Shown in pieces: positions 62,380 through 63,669 of a DNA stretch of 63,669 nucleotides. The position numbers were made by a program, and so were the translations under genes. Where the stretch lies: assembly GCA_964422865.1 (NCBI GenBank), contig CAYRCU010000003.1, positions 1-63,669 on the forward strand, in the 5' to 3' direction. Below the pieces are notes generated by a model. That model was not told where the DNA came from and made no database searches. It was given only the letters and a program-made list of their open reading frames with translations. Every line of letters starts with the position of its first letter. The stretch's first letter is position 1. This DNA is from CAYRCU01 sp964422865. GTDB lineage: Bacteria; Patescibacteriota; Microgenomatia; UBA8517.

Positions 62380-63669
62380 AAAATAAAATCTTACTTATCG
62401 CAATAATTGTTCTTGGTTTTACACTTCGTGTTTATAAAATAAATTCACTTCCGGCTTTAAATGCAGACGAAGCATCAATAGCTTACAACGCCTATTCACT
62501 GCTAAAAACCGGTCGTGATGAACACGGAAACTTCTTGCCAATTCATTTTCAGTCCTTTAACGATTACAAGCCCGGCGGATATTTTTATCTGGTATTGCCG
62601 TTTGTTAAATTGTTTGGCCTAAGTGTTTACTCTGTCCGTCTCCCCGGCATTATTTTAAGCACACTTACAATTTTTGCAATCTATCTTTTAACAACAGAGC
62701 TTTTTACAAAAAAACTGGGACTGACAGCAGCTCTGTTTTTGGCAATTTCCCCATGGCACATTCACTTTTCTCGGGGTGCCTGGGAGGTGAGTGCAGCAAC
62801 CTTTTTTATGACAACAGGTCTCTGGGCTTTTCTCAAAGCTCAAAAATCTCCAAGAAGATACTACTTACTTTCCGCCGTTTTCTTTGTGTTTTCTTTGTAC
62901 ACCTATCACGCGGCTCGTGTTGTAGTTCCTCTCTTGGGCGCAAGCCTTTTTGTTATCTACCGAAAAGCTTTAATCAAATCCACAAGATACGTCGTCGTTG
63001 CAGGTTTGGTGGGCTTTATCATCTTGCTTCCTTTAGCGGGAGATTTACTCGGGGCGGCAGGAATTTCCCGTGCGGCAGGCGTCGGGCTTTTTGCCGATCC
63101 CGGCACGGTTAATCGCATAAATGAACAAAGGGGAACATACAAAAATTTTCAAGGGATAGTGCCCAAACTTTTTCACAATAAAGTTTCAAACTATACCTTC
63201 GCTTTTCTTGAAAACTGGGCGGAGCATTTTCATGGGGAATTTCTTTTCCTTTCGGGTGACAAGATCCAAAGAAACAAGGTGCCGGAAACCGGGCAGTTGT
63301 ACCTTTTTGAGATAATAACTCTTCTTGTTGGCCTCGCAGCCATTGCAAAAAAACCAAAAAACTGGTCTCCAATATTGCTCTGGTTGATATTCGCCCCTAT
63401 TCCTGCGGCTCTTACTTTTCAGTCCCCCCATGCACTCCGCGCCCAAAACATGGTTATTCCCATTACCATTATCTCCGCCTTTGGAGCAGTTGCAATAATC
63501 ACATATATTCAAAAAAACATTAAAAAACAAAGCCTTCGGGCAACTCTTTATATGTTTTTAATTTTTGTTTTTTCTGTGAATATCGCAAGATACTTTCATA
63601 TGTACTATGTTCATATGGCCAAAGAATACCCCTATTCTTCACAATATGGCTTAAAAGAAGTAGTTACAT
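62376..63669 (+). CDS. GT-C membrane glycosyltransferase (GT39-like), tandem copy 4, cut by the window end
   Basis: The frame opens with ATG at 62376 (overlapping the TGA of copy 3) and stays open for 431 codons to the window edge, so the C-terminal domain is missing only because the sequence ends. The first loop is LNADEASIAYNAYSLLKTGRD with D31-E32, then SFNDYKPGGYFYLVLP, VRLPGIILS and AISPWHIHFSRGAWE. It is full length as far as visible, and the array may continue beyond the window. Confidence 0.85.
   Translation, partial: MKNKILLIAIIVLGFTLRVYKINSLPALNADEASIAYNAYSLLKTGRDEHGNFLPIHFQSFNDYKPGGYFYLVLPFVKLFGLSVYSVRLPGIILSTLTIFAIYLLTTELFTKKLGLTAALFLAISPWHIHFSRGAWEVSAATFFMTTGLWAFLKAQKSPRRYYLLSAVFFVFSLYTYHAARVVVPLLGASLFVIYRKALIKSTRYVVVAGLVGFIILLPLAGDLLGAAGISRAAGVGLFADPGTVNRINEQRGTYKNFQGIVPKLFHNKVSNYTFAFLENWAEHFHGEFLFLSGDKIQRNKVPETGQLYLFEIITLLVGLAAIAKKPKNWSPILLWLIFAPIPAALTFQSPHALRAQNMVIPITIISAFGAVAIITYIQKNIKKQSLRATLYMFLIFVFSVNIARYFHMYYVHMAKEYPYSSQYGLKEVVT

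Noticed and set aside
1..63669. Recoding of TGA as glycine or tryptophan (SR1/Gracilibacteria-type code)
   Set aside because: TGA forms ATGA and TGATG stop-start overlaps at many gene boundaries and does not interrupt conserved domains.
1..63669. tRNA, rRNA or mobile elements
   Set aside because: No cloverleaf, rRNA-like stretch, transposase or integrase was recognised in the short intergenic gaps.

Overview
The window looks like the chromosome of a Candidate Phyla Radiation (Patescibacteria) bacterium, most likely of the Microgenomates type. This is inferred from the gene repertoire: a type IV pilus cluster with divergent Pil proteins, a very large set of polytopic GT-C glycosyltransferases, compact operons with ATGA/TGATG overlaps, and AT-rich coding sequence. 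TGA acts as a normal stop throughout, so the SR1/Gracilibacteria code is not in use. No rRNA, tRNA, CRISPR array, insertion sequence or phage gene was recognised. No stretch longer than about 300 bases lacks a gene or a candidate gene.

Layout: (1) 1-6368 is a type IV pilus locus. Three minor-pilin-like genes (PilV-, PilW- and PilX-like) lie on the minus strand. Divergent from them are a PilM-PilN fusion, PilO, a small membrane protein and the major pilin, which is followed by a clear terminator. (2) 6508-17062 is a mixed housekeeping and metabolic block: a small membrane protein, a divergent YrdC/Sua5-like protein, an isopropylmalate/homocitrate-synthase-like enzyme paired with a one-piece aconitase-family dehydratase in swivel-first order, a soluble GAF histidine kinase with a single-domain response regulator and a membrane CAP protein, a YkuK-like RNase H-fold protein, an RmlA-type nucleotidyltransferase, TrmD, and a phosphoribosyltransferase-like gene broken by a -1 frameshift. 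(3) 17198-63669 (window end) is a glycosylation island of about 46 kb. It holds about 20 membrane GT-C enzymes, nine GT2 enzymes, one GT4 enzyme, a Wzx-type flippase, a sulfotransferase, a methyltransferase and a PHP phosphoesterase.

How the parts probably work together (inference): cytoplasmic GT2 enzymes of the DPM1/ALG5 type charge polyprenyl phosphate with sugars. The many GT-C enzymes use these lipid-linked donors on the outer face of the membrane. Other GT2/GT4 enzymes build an oligosaccharide that the flippase exports. Sulfation and methylation could decorate the product. Targets could be the pilins at the left end, an S-layer, or a surface polysaccharide; the sequence does not decide between these.

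A recurring signal is that transcription-unit starts carry a -10 box (often extended, TGnTAnnnT) only about 5-12 bases before the start codon and lack a Shine-Dalgarno sequence. This predicts leaderless or near-leaderless mRNAs. Some internal operon genes (5550, 5868) do have Shine-Dalgarno sites. The most striking case is a perfect inverted repeat at 41429-41450 whose two arms are the -10 elements of divergent genes.
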